Positions 45,233-46,496 of a DNA stretch of 46,496 nucleotides are shown piece after piece. The stretch is taken from positions 1-46,496 of the forward strand of contig JAUSKD010000018.1 of assembly GCA_030647195.1 (NCBI GenBank), in the 5' to 3' direction. This DNA comes from Candidatus Peribacter sp. (lineage in GTDB: Bacteria > Patescibacteriota > Gracilibacteria > Peribacterales > Peribacteraceae). The notes beneath the pieces were generated by a model that saw nothing but the letters and a program-made list of their open reading frames with translations, ran no database searches and was not told where the DNA came from. A program made the position numbers and the translations under genes. Numbering within the stretch: position 1 is the stretch's first letter; each line of letters opens with the position of its first letter.

Positions 45233-45241
45233 TGCTACAGT
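45233..45241 (+). promoter_or_regulatory. Extended -10 promoter of the 55-aa gene (leaderless)
   Basis: TGCTACAGT (extended TGC plus TACAGT at 45236-45241), 7 nt before ATG at 45249. No clear -35. Confidence 0.5.
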
Positions 45242-45248
45242 ACAAACG

Positions 45249-45416
45249 ATGTGGCCATTTCGTCGTCGCAAGGATGAGGAAAAAAAAGGCAACCGCCTGA
45301 TCAAGCGGCTCGTCGTCGGGCTGATCATCGGCGGCGCCATCGGCTCGATCGTGGGGAGCAAAGTGCTCGACAAACACCGTCGCGAGCACGGGGTGGAGAA
45401 GGACGACGAAAGGTAA
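45249..45416 (+). CDS. Small single-pass membrane protein (glycine-zipper), 55 aa
   Basis: The frame is open further upstream, but the ATG at 45249 (MWPFRRRKDEEKKGNR) follows a promoter-like TGCTACAGT by 7 nt and gives a sensible protein. It has a basic N-terminus, one hydrophobic glycine-rich helix at about 20-40 (VVGLIIGGAIGSIVGSKVL) with GxxxG spacing suited to helix packing, and a charged C-terminal tail ending DKHRREHGVEKDDER. It resembles YtxH-type small membrane proteins only in layout. The region between the 80-aa gene and this one (155 nt) has no other gene. Confidence 0.65.
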   Translation: MWPFRRRKDEEKKGNRLIKRLVVGLIIGGAIGSIVGSKVLDKHRREHGVEKDDER

Positions 45417-45516
45417 GGTGAAGGTTAAGGTTTAAGGATAAGGTTGATGTCTACTGCGCAAGCTGACATGCACCAGATTTCTCGATTTCCTTCTCCCTCA
45501 ACCTTCTACCTAAACC
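45417..45516. repeat. Paired inverted tandem repeats before the asparaginase stop
   Basis: The left arm has GAAGGTTAAGGTTTAAGGATAA (two AAGGTTTAAGG-like units) and the right arm has complementary CTCAACCTTCTACCTAAACCC. They lie between converging genes; likely bidirectional terminator. Confidence 0.65.
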
Positions 45517-46496
45517 CTATTCTTCGAGCTCCCCCACCAGGCTCCTCTCCATCAATTCGCGCAGCCTGTGTCCGTTCGTCGTCTGCGTCAGCGCCCACAT
45601 CAGTTTGACGAGTGCGCACTCGAACGTCATATCCTTGCCCGAGATCACGCCGAACTGCTCCAGCGTCGTCTGTTTGCGGAACCGGTGCAGATCGATCTTT
45701 CCCCGGATCGTCTGGGATGTCATGAGAATGGGTACCCCCTGCGCCGTCACCCGCCGGAGCCACGGGAAAAGCCACTCCGGGAGCATCCCCGGACCGTACG
45801 CGCGCATAACGATGCCGTGCGGCTTGGTCGAGAGGATGGCATCGAGAAACGCCGGCTCAATGCCGGGATGCAGCGTGACAGCCGCCACGTGGGAATCGAA
45901 TGTCGGGCGGCAGAGGAGCTGACGCTTGCGCCGGACAGCGCGATGCTCACCCAGATGCACACCCTCGTTGAATTCCGCCAGCGGCGGGATGCGCGTGGTA
46001 TCGAATGTCTGCAGGAGCGACTGGTCCACCTTCTTGGACCGGCAGCCACGCAGCACCCTCGGGCCCAGGACAACGCACACCTCGGCGATATCCAGCTGCG
46101 CGGCGCGGATGGCGTACACCAGATTCATCCGACCGTCGCCGGAAATATCATTGATGGGAAGCAGCGCGCCCGTCAGAATCACCGGCTTGCTCAGACCCTG
46201 CAGGGCGAAACCGAGCGCCGCCGCCGTGTAACTCATGGTGTTCGTGCCGTGCACGACCACGAATCCCTCGAATTCGTCGTAGTACCGTTCGATCGTCTGG
46301 GCGATCTCGACCCAATCCTTTTGTGTGACCTCGGAGGACCCGACATTGTTCAGCGAGTGAAGAACCCTGCGTCTCGCCCTTCGCTGCGGCTCGGGCTTGA
46401 ACGCAGGGCATCCCTCGCTACTCGAGATCGAACAGCTTGAGCTGAATTTCCTGTGGCTTCCTCCCCTGTTTCTCGATGTAGCGTTCGATGGTTTCT
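45517..46496 (-). pseudogene. L-asparaginase split by a palindromic element
   Basis: From 46350 down to 45517 the frame encodes the asparaginase core: NNVGSSEVTQKDWVEIAQTI, then HGTNTMSY (family HGTDTM), TGALLPINDISGDGRMN, and RSKKVD. The usual N-terminal GGTI part with the nucleophile Thr is not in this frame. Across the element at 46352-46419, the other frame encodes GRKPQEIQLKLFDLE and hits TAG at 46418-46420. Joining LFDL to NNVGSS restores a typical asparaginase strand ('LFNLDSS' in relatives). The insertion is about 73 nt, so it shifts the frame and adds a stop. The element and the Asp-to-Asn change in HGTDTM both argue for loss of activity. No in-frame ATG, GTG or TTG exists between the element and GTG at 46260. 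The gene continues beyond the right edge. Confidence 0.7.
46352..46419. repeat. Palindromic element, copy D, inside asparaginase
   Basis: The outer arms AGCGAG-GA-CCCTGCGT pair as an imperfect ~17-bp stem (46352-46372 with 46401-46419). The inner part has GTCTCG and CTTCGCTGCGGCTC, related to the core of copy C. Inserted between codons for LFDL and NNVG. Confidence 0.65.

Overview
This is a GC-rich bacterial chromosomal segment, most likely from a Candidate Phyla Radiation (Patescibacteria) bacterium of the Peregrinibacteria/Peribacteria type. That is inferred from the mix of compact housekeeping genes, very large secreted Cys-rich proteins with Ser/Ala-rich linkers, lamin-tail-domain proteins, VirB2-like membrane proteins and an isolated CofE-type ligase. 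UGA is a normal stop codon here (it ends cofE, mutY and rpsJ). No tRNA, rRNA, CRISPR array, transposase or phage gene was seen.

Layout. 1-2312 (minus): coiled-coil protein cut by the window edge, a small coiled-coil protein, a lipoprotein and a zinc-ribbon protein. 2539-3978 (plus): single-pass membrane protein, then a CofE-like ligase. 4080-6704 (minus): carA, purN and a ferredoxin-NADP-reductase-like flavoprotein. 6839-16752 (minus): four unrecognised genes for proteins of 2006, 856, 290 and 115 aa, an apparent operon for a large membrane/coiled-coil assembly. 16799-19090 (minus): secreted lamin-tail-domain protein, then a candidate small gene. 19781-21337 (plus): RNase Y. 21630-33597 (plus): two giant secreted Cys-rich mosaic proteins of 1820 and 2159 aa carrying golvesin/xanthan-lyase-type, kelch-like, FG-GAP, DUF11 and Myxococcus-type Cys repeats. 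33606-34649 (minus): MutY-like glycosylase. 34829-36568 (plus): tuf and rpsJ. 36669-38123 (minus): bL32-like gene, nusB and rnc. 38274-40693: a Bax-inhibitor-1 family protein diverging from two VirB2/T4SS-pilin-like membrane proteins. 40741-43216 (minus): small genes flanking a glycogen phosphorylase. 43416-45416 (plus): phosphomannomutase/phosphoglucomutase and two small genes. 45517 to the right edge (minus): a broken L-asparaginase gene.

Three genome-level signals stand out. (1) A family of short palindromic elements recurs in this 46 kb. One copy lies between converging genes, one supplies promoter sequence and the annotated upstream ATG of purN, one is read in frame inside mutY, and one has split the asparaginase gene. 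(2) Many genes have a good -10 box only 5-11 nt before the start codon, implying leaderless mRNAs. Others have C/U-rich leaders, and only one gene has a strong Shine-Dalgarno sequence. (3) Several gene ends carry inverted pairs of 7-9 nt tandem repeats whose unit differs between sites but is complementary within each site.

Functionally the window combines RNA processing and translation (rny, rnc, nusB, tuf, rpsJ), nucleotide and sugar metabolism (carA, purN, glgP, manB) and a large investment in cell-surface proteins. All functional calls are from reading motifs by eye; no database search was run.
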